45,935 nt of DNA, taken from the NCBI GenBank assembly GCA_947039525.1, contig CAMQZF010000002.1:1-45935 (forward strand), given 5' to 3'. The number at the start of each line of letters is the position of its first letter. The first letter of the stretch is position 1. Position numbers and translations under genes: made by a program. Source of the stretch: an uncultured Photobacterium sp. (GTDB taxonomy: Bacteria; Pseudomonadota; Gammaproteobacteria; Enterobacterales; Vibrionaceae). Below the pieces are notes generated by a model. The model saw only the letters and a list, made by a program, of their open reading frames with translations. It was not told where the DNA came from and made no database searches. Positions 31,217-39,727 of the stretch are shown here, in pieces.

Positions 31217-32278
31217 TCAAAGTATGAGTACACGTTTTTGACGCCACACACCCACAATCACTAATAGACATAATAGAAATCCAGATAAAGAGCCCCCTTC
31301 TGGCTCTGGGACATCGTGAAAATCATCAAAAGGATTTCGTGAAAATTTTGATGCTGAAATAGACGCTAATTCGATCCCAGATACCGCTTCAATCCATGTT
31401 CGATAATCAGCAACTTGTGTATAAACGCCTGGATATTGTGGATCTGAACAACCGTAGCCAAAACTCACAATGCCCGCCAAACGCAATCCAAAGTCTCGAT
31501 CATTAACTAAAACGGGATCTTGCCACACAAGTGGTCCACCAGAATCCCCAGTGCAAGTGTCTCTTTTCACTCCAACTTTAGGCGAAGTAGCACAGAGAAT
31601 ATGATATTGGTCAAACGCTAAAGGGGTATCTGACCATAATTCTTTGCAAGCACGATCGGGAACTCCACCTAATAATGTTTGACGTAATTGCGATGTGGTA
31701 CTTTCTTGATTGTTTGCATTGGTTACCCCCCAGCCAGAAACTTGAAATATTTCTGGAATATCGCCAAATGGCACCCATTGATTTTCCAATTGATGATCCA
31801 AGCGCGTTTGTTGTTCATTATCCATAATGAGAATGGGTAATGCCCCCGCTTTTATGATCGGTGTGGCTAATTGAATAATAGCAATATCATGCGTTAACTC
31901 TGTACTATCAAACTTTGGATGGATAATCGTTTGAAAGACTTGCGTTGCCGAATTATCACTTGCCTGACGAGCTTGCGTAATCCCGAGCCATACCGAAACA
32001 TTGTTGCTTAACACAACCCCTTCTTCTTCATCAACTAAACAATGCGCTGCCGTTAAAACCACATTCGATGAAATTAAAATACCACTACAACGATAATCTC
32101 GCTCCTCCCATGACATGGTGATATACACTTGCCACGGTACACCATTATTCGGCACAGCAACGCCACCAATCACTTTTGGCGTGATGTTGTATTGTTCAGC
32201 CATCACCTTTTGTGCTTGTACTGAGCTAGAGAAACACAGAAATACACCTAACCACCGAATAACTTTCCACATTGTCAT
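31217..32278 (-). CDS. Secreted trypsin-like serine protease with GlyGly-CTERM tail
   Basis: This is a family S1 serine protease. From the ATG at 32278 (353 residues) there is a Sec signal (cleavage near SVQA, residue 22), then a short propeptide and the activation site K/VIGG at 35-39. The catalytic triad is His79 (TAAHC), Asp131 (THDIAII) and Ser246 (GDSGGPL). Asp240, six residues before the serine, predicts cleavage after Arg or Lys. The C-terminus has PEPEGGS, a hydrophobic span (about 331-345) and RQKR. That is a GlyGly-CTERM sorting signal, processed in vibrios by rhombosortase on proteins exported by type II secretion. Zymogen activation and surface release are inferred. Substrates are unknown. 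It sits between core genes aceA and queA, and its ribosome-binding region lies in a hairpin. Confidence 0.88.
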   Translation of the reverse strand: MTMWKVIRWLGVFLCFSSSVQAQKVMAEQYNITPKVIGGVAVPNNGVPWQVYITMSWEERDYRCSGILISSNVVLTAAHCLVDEEEGVVLSNNVSVWLGITQARQASDNSATQVFQTIIHPKFDSTELTHDIAIIQLATPIIKAGALPILIMDNEQQTRLDHQLENQWVPFGDIPEIFQVSGWGVTNANNQESTTSQLRQTLLGGVPDRACKELWSDTPLAFDQYHILCATSPKVGVKRDTCTGDSGGPLVWQDPVLVNDRDFGLRLAGIVSFGYGCSDPQYPGVYTQVADYRTWIEAVSGIELASISASKFSRNPFDDFHDVPEPEGGSLSGFLLCLLVIVGVWRQKRVLIL

Positions 32279-32279
32279 C

Positions 32280-32302
32280 GAATTTCTTTTATCAAGAAAT
32301 TC
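32280..32302 (-). promoter_or_regulatory. Hairpin covering the ribosome-binding region of the protease gene
   Basis: Perfect 9-bp arms GAATTTCTT / AAGAAATTC with a 5-base loop end one base before the protease ATG. The only purine-rich stretch that could act as a ribosome-binding site (AAGAAA) is in one arm, so the folded mRNA would hide it. It could equally be a DNA operator. Confidence 0.55.
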
Positions 32303-32340
32303 TAATAAGCAGCAAAAAAAATGCCGTTTTTCAAACAACA

Positions 32341-32364
32341 AAAAGAGCGACAATGCGCTCTTTT
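32341..32364. terminator. Terminator of aceA
   Basis: Stem AAAAGAGCG / CGCTCTTTT with a 6-base loop and T-runs on both strands, 53 bases after the aceA stop and upstream of the protease gene. Confidence 0.88.
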
Positions 32365-32417
32365 TTATTGCAATTTGCAGTATCTATTTTCAATTTACAA
32401 TCAAAGATAATAGATAA

Positions 32418-33722
32418 TCAAAATTGATCTTCTTCTGTTGAGCCTGTTAATGCCGTTACCGAAGACTGCCCACCCTGAATCACAGTGGTTACTCGGTCAA
32501 AATACCCCGTGCCCACTTCCTGCTGATGAGCAACAAAGGTGTAGCCTTTTTCGGCAGACTCAAATTCTGGGCGTTGTACTTTCTCAACATAATGGCGCAT
32601 ACCTTCACCTTGAGCATAGGCGTGCGCTAAATCAAACATGTTAAACCACATATTATGGATGCCTGCAAGAGTGATAAATTGGTACTTATACCCCATATCT
32701 GACAAGGCTTGTTGGAAAGAGGCAATGGTTTCCGCATCCAGATTTTTCTCCCAATTAAACGAAGGCGAACAGTTATACGCCAACAATTGATCAGGGTATT
32801 GAGCGTGAATTGCTTCCGCAAATTTACGGGCTTCTTCCAAGCAAGGTTTCGCTGTTTCACACCAGATTAAATCGGCATAAGGGGCATAAGCCAAACCTCG
32901 TGCAATGGCTTGATCAATACCAGCACGAACACGATAAAAACCTTCGGAGGTTCGCTCCCCAGTCACAAAATCAGCATCATACGGATCACAATCCGAGGTT
33001 AATAAATCGGCGGCATTCGCATCCGTTCGAGCAATCACTAATGTGGTTGTTCCTGCAACATCAGCGGCTAATCGTGCTGAAATCAACTTCTGAACCGCTT
33101 CTTGGGTCGGAACCAACACTTTTCCCCCCATATGACCGCACTTTTTAACTGACGCTAATTGATCCTCAAAATGCACACCAGCCGCACCGGATTGGATCAT
33201 ATTTCCCATCAACTCGTAGGCATTAAGTACGCCACCAAACCCCGCCTCAGCATCAGCCACAATCGGTAAAAAATAATCTATTCCTTCCTCTGGTGAGCCA
33301 CCGGATGACCACTGAATTTGATCAGCACGCTGAAAGGCATTGTTGATACGCTTAACAACAGCTGGGACAGAATCGACAGGATACAATGATTGATCCGGAT
33401 ACATACTAGAAGCTGTGTTGTTATCCGCCGCGACTTGCCAACCGGATAAATAAATCGCCTCAATACCCGCTTTCGCTTGCTGTACCGCTTGCCCACCCGT
33501 TAGTGCACCCAGGCAATTCACATACCCTTTTTTGGCACCACCATTCACTAATTCCCATAGTTTATCAGCGCCTTTTTGAGCAATGGTTTGCTCTGGTATA
33601 AATGAACCACGAAGATTGACAACATCCTCTGCGCTGTAAGTACGTTTAACATGCTTCCAACGTGGATTTTCTGCCCAATCTTTCTCTATGCTCGCGATTT
33701 GTTGTTCTCTCGTCTGTGTCAT
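32418..33722 (-). CDS. aceA: Isocitrate lyase
   Basis: AceA splits isocitrate into glyoxylate and succinate, the first step of the glyoxylate shunt used for growth on acetate and fatty acids. The 434-residue product has the same length as E. coli AceA, with the catalytic Cys195 in KKCGHMGGK and the substrate-binding blocks SGWQVAAD and [10 protein letters not shown] chose the ATG at 33722, since TAAGGA lies eight bases upstream. An ATG three codons earlier directly abuts that site. It follows aceB after 57 bases; a 6-bp hairpin in that gap may set the ratio of the two proteins. No aceK is present in the window. Confidence 0.97.
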   Translation of the reverse strand: MTQTREQQIASIEKDWAENPRWKHVKRTYSAEDVVNLRGSFIPEQTIAQKGADKLWELVNGGAKKGYVNCLGALTGGQAVQQAKAGIEAIYLSGWQVAADNNTASSMYPDQSLYPVDSVPAVVKRINNAFQRADQIQWSSGGSPEEGIDYFLPIVADAEAGFGGVLNAYELMGNMIQSGAAGVHFEDQLASVKKCGHMGGKVLVPTQEAVQKLISARLAADVAGTTTLVIARTDANAADLLTSDCDPYDADFVTGERTSEGFYRVRAGIDQAIARGLAYAPYADLIWCETAKPCLEEARKFAEAIHAQYPDQLLAYNCSPSFNWEKNLDAETIASFQQALSDMGYKYQFITLAGIHNMWFNMFDLAHAYAQGEGMRHYVEKVQRPEFESAEKGYTFVAHQQEVGTGYFDRVTTVIQGGQSSVTALTGSTEEDQF

Positions 33723-33779
33723 AATTCGCATCCTTACTATTCATTACTGATGAAAGTTACTTGTTCATCATCCATTTCA

Positions 33780-35390
33780 CTACGCCAAATGCTCATAACA
33801 CGATAACGTCAAAAACTCACTCAACTCGGTACTGATCGTCAGATCTGTCATTAACTGAGCTGCTTCATCAAATCGTCCTTGCTCAAAGCGGGTTTCCCCT
33901 AGTTCGTGTTTTAGTACTTGCATCTCTTCGGCTAAAAACGTTTCAAATAATGTAGGCGTTACCAATTTACCATTACTCAACAACTGCTTATGTTGAATCC
34001 ATTGCCAAATGGACGCCCTTGATATTTCTGCGGTGGCGGCGTCTTCCATTAGACCGTAAATCGGAACGCAACCTTGTCCCGAAATCCAAGCCTCTAAATA
34101 TTGAACGGCGACACGAATGTTATGACGCATCCCGACTTCTGTACGCTCACCAGAACATGGAGCAAGCAATTGATCTGCAGTAATGTCTTCATCATCCAAG
34201 CGGTTAATATTCAATTGATTGGTTCTAGCCCCTAATACGGGATCAAAAACATTCAATGCAGCAGTTGCTAAACCCGGATGAGCAATCCATGTTCCATCGT
34301 GACCATTGTTGGCTTCAATTTGTTTGTCTTCAGTGATCTTTTGCAGAATTTCAGTGTTTTTTTGAGGGTCTTTATTTGGAATTAGGGCGGCCATTCCCCC
34401 CATTGCAAACGCACCACGACGATGACACGTTCGGATTAATAATCGAGAATACGCGTTTAAAAATGGCTGTCTCATCGTGACCGCTTGTCTATCAGGTAAA
34501 ATACGGTCAGGGTGATTTTTGAACGTTTTAATGTAACTAAAAATGTAATCCCAGCGACCACAATTTAAGCCAACAATGTGCTCTTTTAGTGCAAATAGAA
34601 TTTCATCCATTTCAAACACGGCTGGTAATGTTTCAATTAATACCGTGGCTTTAATGGTTCCCTGCGGTAAACCGTATTCTTTTTCTGTAAAAGAAAACAC
34701 ATCGCTCCACCATTTCGCCTCTTGATGAGATTGCAATTTGGGTAAATAAAAATATGGAGCACTGCCTTTATCTAAAAGTACTTGATAATTGTGATGAAAA
34801 TATAAGGCAAAATCACACAAAGCGGCAGGAATCGCACGACCTTGATATTCAAGGTGCTTTTCAACTAAATGCAAACCACGTACACGACAAATTAAAACCG
34901 CAGGATCGGAAGATAATTGATACTGTTTTCCAGTTTCTGGGTGTGTAAATTCAATATTACCTTGGTTTGCATCCCGCAAGTTACGTTGGCCTTGAATGAC
35001 CTCATCCCAAACCGGAGCAAAGGAATCTTCAAAATCTGCCATGAAAACTTTTACATTTGCATTCAGCGCATTAATCACCATTTTCCGATCCACAGGGCCG
35101 GTAATTTCAACACGCCGATCAAGCAAGTCTTTCGGTATTTCATCTACTTGCCATTCTTGCTCACGAATATGTGCAGTTTCTGGTAAAAAGTCTGGCAACA
35201 TCCCTTGATCGATCCACGCCTGCTTTTGTACTCGAGCATTTAATCGCTGCTGTAATGGTTCAGCAAAATTCATTGTCAGCATCTCAATAAATCTCAACGC
35301 AAGTGGGGTCAAAATATCTTGATGATCTATCAAATTGGCACTATTCACGACCAAACTATCGTGATCTTGTACTGTGATCAGTTTATTCAT
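33780..35390 (-). CDS. aceB: Malate synthase A
   Basis: AceB condenses glyoxylate with acetyl-CoA to malate, completing the glyoxylate shunt. The 536-residue protein is of the A type. It has GPVDRKMVINALNA and the acidic VFMADFEDSFAP early, then GLNCGRWDYIFS, then CEAR-type C-terminal helices with IYGLMEDAATAEISR. The ATG at 35390 has AGGGAG ten bases upstream. It precedes aceA in an aceBA operon, downstream of the same-strand oxyR gene with 170 bases between. I could not pin down its promoter. Confidence 0.97.
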   Translation of the reverse strand: MNKLITVQDHDSLVVNSANLIDHQDILTPLALRFIEMLTMNFAEPLQQRLNARVQKQAWIDQGMLPDFLPETAHIREQEWQVDEIPKDLLDRRVEITGPVDRKMVINALNANVKVFMADFEDSFAPVWDEVIQGQRNLRDANQGNIEFTHPETGKQYQLSSDPAVLICRVRGLHLVEKHLEYQGRAIPAALCDFALYFHHNYQVLLDKGSAPYFYLPKLQSHQEAKWWSDVFSFTEKEYGLPQGTIKATVLIETLPAVFEMDEILFALKEHIVGLNCGRWDYIFSYIKTFKNHPDRILPDRQAVTMRQPFLNAYSRLLIRTCHRRGAFAMGGMAALIPNKDPQKNTEILQKITEDKQIEANNGHDGTWIAHPGLATAALNVFDPVLGARTNQLNINRLDDEDITADQLLAPCSGERTEVGMRHNIRVAVQYLEAWISGQGCVPIYGLMEDAATAEISRASIWQWIQHKQLLSNGKLVTPTLFETFLAEEMQVLKHELGETRFEQGRFDEAAQLMTDLTISTELSEFLTLSCYEHLA

Positions 35391-35545
35391 ATCACGTCAC
35401 TCCCTGTGATTGCGATTGATAGAGTCATGCTTATTGGTATAGTCAAAACTCAGCAAAAAGGGAGAATAAATTTATGCCTAACGTCAAAATAAAAAATAAA
35501 AACATTTAAAATCAAATAATTACAAATTACGACAAAGATCGCATA

Positions 35546-35561
35546 ATCAATATTTATTGAT
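35546..35561. repeat. Short palindrome at the oxyR 3' end
   Basis: ATCAATA-TT-TATTGAT, perfect 7-base arms, touching the oxyR stop codon and upstream of aceB. It has no T-run. It could be an operator of aceB or mere AT-rich chance. Confidence 0.35.
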
Positions 35562-36475
35562 CACCGATCGTTATGTTTAGGAAGGCTCTCTTTCACAATG
35601 TCAGCCAATAAGGAAAACGTCATCGCTCGATTTGAACTTGGGCGCCAGACCAAGCCGATTTCTCGATAAGCAGGTTGCTTAGGAGGATCGAGTATCACCA
35701 AATCTAAGCCTTGTAGTAACCCGTGATCGATGGCCATCTGTGGAATAAAGGTCATGCCATTTCCATTTGCAATCATTTGAACCAAAGTATGTAAACTCGT
35801 GGCAGAAAAGGAATTAATTTTTTCAACGTGGGTCAAATGACAAGCCGATAATGCGTGATTCGTTAAACAGTGTTCTCGCTCTAAAAGGAAAAATGACGCA
35901 TCGGGCAAGTTTTGATATTGCAGAGGAAAAGTCAGGTATTGTGCTTGACGAGAACTGATCACCAGCTTAAAAGGATCTTTTCCAACCAATAGACTTTTCA
36001 TTCCTGAAATATCCGTTGGTAATGCCAAAATCAATACATCCATCTCCCCATTACGCAATGCAGTTAATAAATTATGGGTTGTATCTTCCCGCAGTAACAC
36101 ATGGAGTTTGGGGTAATTATCAGATAACACATTAATAAGGCTACCAAGTAAAAAAGGGGCAATGGTTGGAATGCAGCCAATTTTTAACTCCCCCTCCATG
36201 TCCCCATTTCGATCTTTGGTCAGTTCTAACAAATCTTGCGCTTTTGCCAATAACTCTCGAGCTTGAACTAAAAAGTCCTCCCCCATTGGCGTAAAAAAGA
36301 ACGCTTTATTATCACGTTCTAATAATTGACAGCCAAGCTGTTCTTCTAGATTTTGAATCCCCGAACTGAGTGTTGATTGGCTAACAAAGCATCGTTTTGC
36401 GGCTTCACCAAAATGACGGGTTTCCGATAAGGTCACTAAATAATGTAATTGCTTTAAAGAAGGAAATTTATTCAT
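35561..36475 (-). CDS. oxyR: LysR-type peroxide sensor, OxyR2-like
   Basis: A LysR-family regulator of 304 residues with an N-terminal winged helix (about 5-62, QSTLSSGIQNLEEQLG recognition region) and a two-lobed sensor domain. Cys203 and Cys212, nine residues apart in CLTNHALSAC, match the peroxidatic and resolving cysteines of E. coli OxyR (Cys199 and Cys208). H2O2 oxidation to a disulfide should switch it on. The residue two before the peroxidatic Cys is Glu (EHC), where E. coli has Gly (GHC). I recall Glu as a trait of the highly sensitive OxyR2 of Vibrio vulnificus. It is divergent from a 2-Cys peroxiredoxin gene, as OxyR2 is from Prx2. The genome may hold a separate housekeeping OxyR. 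Confidence 0.9.
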   Translation of the reverse strand: MNKFPSLKQLHYLVTLSETRHFGEAAKRCFVSQSTLSSGIQNLEEQLGCQLLERDNKAFFFTPMGEDFLVQARELLAKAQDLLELTKDRNGDMEGELKIGCIPTIAPFLLGSLINVLSDNYPKLHVLLREDTTHNLLTALRNGEMDVLILALPTDISGMKSLLVGKDPFKLVISSRQAQYLTFPLQYQNLPDASFFLLEREHCLTNHALSACHLTHVEKINSFSATSLHTLVQMIANGNGMTFIPQMAIDHGLLQGLDLVILDPPKQPAYREIGLVWRPSSNRAMTFSLLADIVKESLPKHNDR

Positions 36476-36486
36476 CGATTTTTCCG

Positions 36487-36501
36487 ATTATCTCAATCTA
36501 T
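36487..36501. promoter_or_regulatory. Possible OxyR half-site in the oxyR-prx gap
   Basis: ATTATCTCAATCTAT fits the ATAGnTnnnAnCTAT element at six of nine fixed positions, including the complete CTAT. A second, weaker element may follow at the expected spacing. It lies between the two divergent genes, upstream of the prx -10. Confidence 0.4.
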
Positions 36502-36532
36502 TTATTCCGCTTTTTCAATTTAACAAGTTCGC

Positions 36533-36538
36533 TATACT
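36533..36538 (+). promoter_or_regulatory. -10 element of the peroxiredoxin gene
   Basis: TATACT, 65 bases upstream of the prx ATG. No consensus -35 is present at 16-18 bases, as expected for an activator-dependent promoter. Confidence 0.5.
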
Positions 36539-36603
36539 TTGTCGTGGATATTCAAGGAGTGGTGTTATTTACCACGAATAATTTTAAAACAAGGAGCTTT
36601 ATT

Positions 36604-37206
36604 ATGGTTTTAGTCGGTCGTTCTGCCCCTGATTTTACGTCTGCTGCGGTTCTTGGTAACGGTGAGATCGTTGATAATTTTAACTTTAAAGAATTCACAC
36701 AAGGTAAAAAAGCCGTTTTGTTCTTTTACCCTCTTGATTTTACGTTTGTGTGCCCTTCTGAGTTAATCGCTTTTGATAAGCGTTTGGCCGATTTCCAAGC
36801 AAAAGGGGTTGAAGTGGTTGGTGTGTCAATCGATTCACAATTCTCTCATCATGCATGGCGTAAAACCTCTGTCGATAATGGCGGAATTGGTGACGTAAAA
36901 TACCCATTGGTCGCGGATGTGAAGCACAGTATTTGCCAAGATTATGGCATTGAGCACCCTGAAGCAGGCGTGGCGTTTCGTGCCTCTTTCTTAATTGACG
37001 AAGATGGTGTTGTTCGTCATCAAGTGGTCAATGATTTGCCACTCGGTCGTAATATTGATGAAATGCTTCGTATGGTTGATGCCTTAAATTTCCATCTTGA
37101 AAATGGCGAAGTTTGTCCAGCTCAATGGGAAAAAGGTAAGGCTGGGATGGATGCGTCTCCAAAAGGGGTAGCGGCCTACTTATCTGAGCACACTGACGAT
37201 CTATAA
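36604..37206 (+). CDS. Typical 2-Cys peroxiredoxin (AhpC/Prx family)
   Basis: A cytoplasmic thiol peroxidase that reduces H2O2 and organic peroxides. The 200-residue product has the peroxidatic Cys50 in DFTFVCPSE, the resolving Cys171 in GEVCPAQW, the GGIG loop near residue 93, and the active-site PLVAD. A third Cys111 lies in HSICQDYG. The C-terminus lacks the YF motif of overoxidation-sensitive enzymes, so this should be a robust type. The ATG at 36604 has AAGGAG eight bases upstream. The frame is open further upstream, but that part covers the promoter. Divergence from the oxyR-like gene suggests control by it, as for Vibrio Prx2. Confidence 0.95.
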   Translation: MVLVGRSAPDFTSAAVLGNGEIVDNFNFKEFTQGKKAVLFFYPLDFTFVCPSELIAFDKRLADFQAKGVEVVGVSIDSQFSHHAWRKTSVDNGGIGDVKYPLVADVKHSICQDYGIEHPEAGVAFRASFLIDEDGVVRHQVVNDLPLGRNIDEMLRMVDALNFHLENGEVCPAQWEKGKAGMDASPKGVAAYLSEHTDDL

Positions 37207-37280
37207 TACGGATTATTATTTAGTTTTCGTTCCAAGTTTACGACCTCAAGAGAACGTGAACCATCAGTAATAGATTAATG

Positions 37281-37306
37281 AGGCTCTGACTATCGAGCCT
37301 TTTTTA
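37281..37306 (+). terminator. Terminator of the peroxiredoxin gene
   Basis: Stem AGGCTC / GAGCCT, 8-base loop, followed by six T, 75 bases after the stop. Confidence 0.85.
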
Positions 37307-37423
37307 TTGATTCCTCTGTATTTATCGTCACCTTTCTGGCTATTTTTCTCAAATGTTATTGATCGATCACGGTCTTCCTTAACTTATTCACTACACTCAA
37401 TTTTTATTTATGAGTAAAAAACC

Positions 37424-38155
37424 ATGCTCAACCATATTGAAGTGTGTATCGATAATGCAGAATCGTTCAATTATGCCCAACAAGGTGGCGCAACCCGTAT
37501 TGAATTGTGCAGTGCCTTATCGTTAGGTGGATTAACCCCTAGTGCTGGCTTAATGATGCAAGCGGGACGTTATTGTTGTTTGCCTGTTCATGCTTTAATT
37601 CGCCCTCGCCAAGGTGATTTTTTATTTAATGAGCAAGATGTTGAAATCATGCTGGCTGACATATTCCAAGCTAAGCTGTCAGGACTGCAAGGGGTCGTCA
37701 TTGGCGCGTTAAATGCGGACGGATTAATCGATAAAGACATCACACGAAGTTTGATTAAAGAAGCAGGAAAAATGGACATCACTTTCCACCGCGCGATTGA
37801 TCAATCCGTAGGCCTCTACGCAAATTTGGATACGATCATGGGGTTAGGCTGTTCGCGCCTTTTAACCTCAGGTCAAGCTTCAAGCGCCCTACTCGGCGCA
37901 CAGACCATAAAAGATATGATTCACTATTGCCAATCACACTTAACAATCATGGCTGGGGCTGGGATCACAGGCGAGAATGCAGCGGAATTGATAAAAATAA
38001 CCGGAGTGAAAGAAGTTCACTTGTCCGGAAAAACAACGCGTCCAAGCTTAATGTCTCTTTCCCATTCTGATATCAAAATGGGGATGCTCGATGATCATTT
38101 AATCCCCATTACCAATTCAGAATCAATTCGAGCAGTCAGCGAACTTTGTTATTAA
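37424..38155 (+). CDS. cutC: CutC family protein (copper homeostasis)
   Basis: The 243-residue protein is a TIM-barrel CutC protein. Typical segments are EVCIDNAESFNYAQQGGATRIELC-like (start near residue 5), LIRPRQGDFLFN, GVVIGALNADG, TFHRAIDQ and the C-terminal MAGAGITGENAAEL. The family was named for copper tolerance in E. coli. That role has been questioned, and the biochemical activity is not settled. The ATG at 37424 has only a weak GAG upstream. It is convergent with phoU, with a strong hairpin in the 34-base gap. Confidence 0.9.
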   Translation: MLNHIEVCIDNAESFNYAQQGGATRIELCSALSLGGLTPSAGLMMQAGRYCCLPVHALIRPRQGDFLFNEQDVEIMLADIFQAKLSGLQGVVIGALNADGLIDKDITRSLIKEAGKMDITFHRAIDQSVGLYANLDTIMGLGCSRLLTSGQASSALLGAQTIKDMIHYCQSHLTIMAGAGITGENAAELIKITGVKEVHLSGKTTRPSLMSLSHSDIKMGMLDDHLIPITNSESIRAVSELCY

Positions 38156-38164
38156 TTGGCTTTA

Positions 38165-38186
38165 TTTGGGCTCGCCTGAGCCCAAA
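38165..38186. terminator. Hairpin between convergent cutC and phoU
   Basis: Perfect 9-bp stem TTTGGGCTC / GAGCCCAAA with a 4-base loop. It lies 9 bases after the cutC stop and 3 bases from the phoU stop. T-runs are short on both sides, but its place suggests it ends both transcripts. Confidence 0.7.
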
Positions 38187-38189
38187 GTA

Positions 38190-38897
38190 TTACAATAACC
38201 CTTTCACTTCATCTGCACTGGTATGGCGAATGTCTTTTCCCTTCACAAAATACATGATGTATTCGCAAATATTCTGACAACGATCCCCAACTCGCTCTAT
38301 TGCACGCGCTGACCACATCACTTGTAAAACACTGGGAATAGAAGCTGGATCATCCATCATCTGTGTCATCAGTTGTCGAATAATTAATTCGTATTCTTTA
38401 TCAATACGATCATCTTCTTGATACACCTCAACCGCCGCTTTCAAATCCATACGTGCGAACGCATCCAAAGTATCGTGTAACATTCGAATGGCATGCAAAC
38501 CTAAAGACTCAAGAGACAACAATAAATGGTATTCTTTATTGCTAAAGTTCTCCAAAGCCACTTTGGCAATGCTTTCGGCAACATCACCAATACGCTCTAA
38601 ATCGGTGATGGTTTTGATGATTGCGATAACCAGTCGTAGATCACTCGCGGTCGGCTGACGCTTGGCAATGATTCGAGTACAGGCCTCATCAATCGCCACT
38701 TCCATTGCATTCACTTTATGATCATCACGAATAACACGCTTTGCTAAATCAATATCTTGTTTATTCAATGCTTTGAGACCATCGGTTAATTGCTGCTCAA
38801 CTAACCCACCCATCGCAAGGACATTTGTACGAATACTTTCTAATTCACTGTTAAATTGCCCTGAGATATGACGCCCTAAGTTTATTTTTCCCAACAT
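38190..38897 (-). CDS. phoU: Phosphate transport regulator PhoU
   Basis: PhoU couples the Pst transporter to the PhoR kinase and keeps the Pho regulon off when phosphate is plentiful. The 235-residue product is two repeated three-helix bundles with the metal-binding repeats ([14 protein letters not shown] and [15 protein letters not shown]). I chose the ATG at 38897, with GAGG seven bases upstream. A TTG two codons earlier is less likely. It is the last gene of pstC-pstA-pstB-phoU, 10 bases after pstB. Confidence 0.97.
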   Translation of the reverse strand: MLGKINLGRHISGQFNSELESIRTNVLAMGGLVEQQLTDGLKALNKQDIDLAKRVIRDDHKVNAMEVAIDEACTRIIAKRQPTASDLRLVIAIIKTITDLERIGDVAESIAKVALENFSNKEYHLLLSLESLGLHAIRMLHDTLDAFARMDLKAAVEVYQEDDRIDKEYELIIRQLMTQMMDDPASIPSVLQVMWSARAIERVGDRCQNICEYIMYFVKGKDIRHTSADEVKGLL

Positions 38898-38907
38898 AGA
38901 CAACCTC

Positions 38908-39726
38908 TTAGCCGTAACGCCCTGTAATGTAATCTTCTGTCTGCTTTTTCATCGGAGTGGTAAATAAATCGTTGGTGCTGGCGTATTCAATTAACTCTCC
39001 CATGTATAAAAACGCCGTATTATCGGAAACTCGCGCCGCTTGCTGCATATTGTGTGTCACCATGATCACGGTGTAATGGTTTTTTAAATCATTAATCAGT
39101 TCTTCAATAGTCAGTGTCGAAATAGGATCCAGTGCCGATGTGGGTTCATCTAATAATAAAATTTCAGGCTCAATAGCAATGGCACGTGCAATGACCAATC
39201 GTTGCTGTTGCCCACCAGAGAGTCCAAATGCGCTTTCGTGCAATCGATCTTTTACTTCATCCCAAAGGGCTGCACCACGTAATGCACTTTCCGCACAATC
39301 GTCCAATTGACGACGTTGTTTCATACCTTGTAAGCGCAAACCATAAACCACATTTTCATAAATGGATTTTGGAAAGGGATTTGGACGTTGAAACACCATT
39401 CCGACTCGACGACGCAAAGCGGAAATATCAATACGCGGATCATAAATATTATGACCATGCAAAATGATTTCCCCATCAACTTGACAGCCACTAACGAGAT
39501 CCGTCATGCGATTAATGCATTGCAATAATGTTGACTTCCCGCAACCTGATGGACCAATAAACGCCGTTACCTGCCCTTTGGCTATCTTCATATTAATGTC
39601 ATTAAGCACTTTCTTTTCGCCGTAATGCAAATTCAAATGTTCAATAGACAAAGCGGTTTTGTTTTCTGGTAGCGCACTTAAATCAACAGGCTTTAACGTA
39701 TCCAAACTGGCGTCAAAAGAAAACAT
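38908..39726 (-). CDS. pstB: Phosphate ABC transporter ATP-binding protein PstB
   Basis: PstB powers high-affinity phosphate import. The 272-residue ATPase has Walker [10 protein letters not shown] (58-66), the Q-loop [12 protein letters not shown], signature LSGGQQQR, Walker [13 protein letters not shown] and the H-loop [18 protein letters not shown] is typical of PstB. It begins one base after the pstA stop, so translation is coupled. Confidence 0.98.
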   Translation of the reverse strand: MFSFDASLDTLKPVDLSALPENKTALSIEHLNLHYGEKKVLNDINMKIAKGQVTAFIGPSGCGKSTLLQCINRMTDLVSGCQVDGEIILHGHNIYDPRIDISALRRRVGMVFQRPNPFPKSIYENVVYGLRLQGMKQRRQLDDCAESALRGAALWDEVKDRLHESAFGLSGGQQQRLVIARAIAIEPEILLLDEPTSALDPISTLTIEELINDLKNHYTVIMVTHNMQQAARVSDNTAFLYMGELIEYASTNDLFTTPMKKQTEDYITGRYG

Positions 39727-39727
39727 G

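Noticed and set aside
35546..35561. Possible FNR site
   Set aside because: The arms point the wrong way: FNR needs TTGAT then ATCAA, while here ATCAA comes first.
36397..37206. Longer peroxiredoxin with 69 extra residues
   Set aside because: The extra part runs over the oxyR start and the prx promoter; AAGGAG precedes the ATG at 36604, which gives the normal 200 residues.
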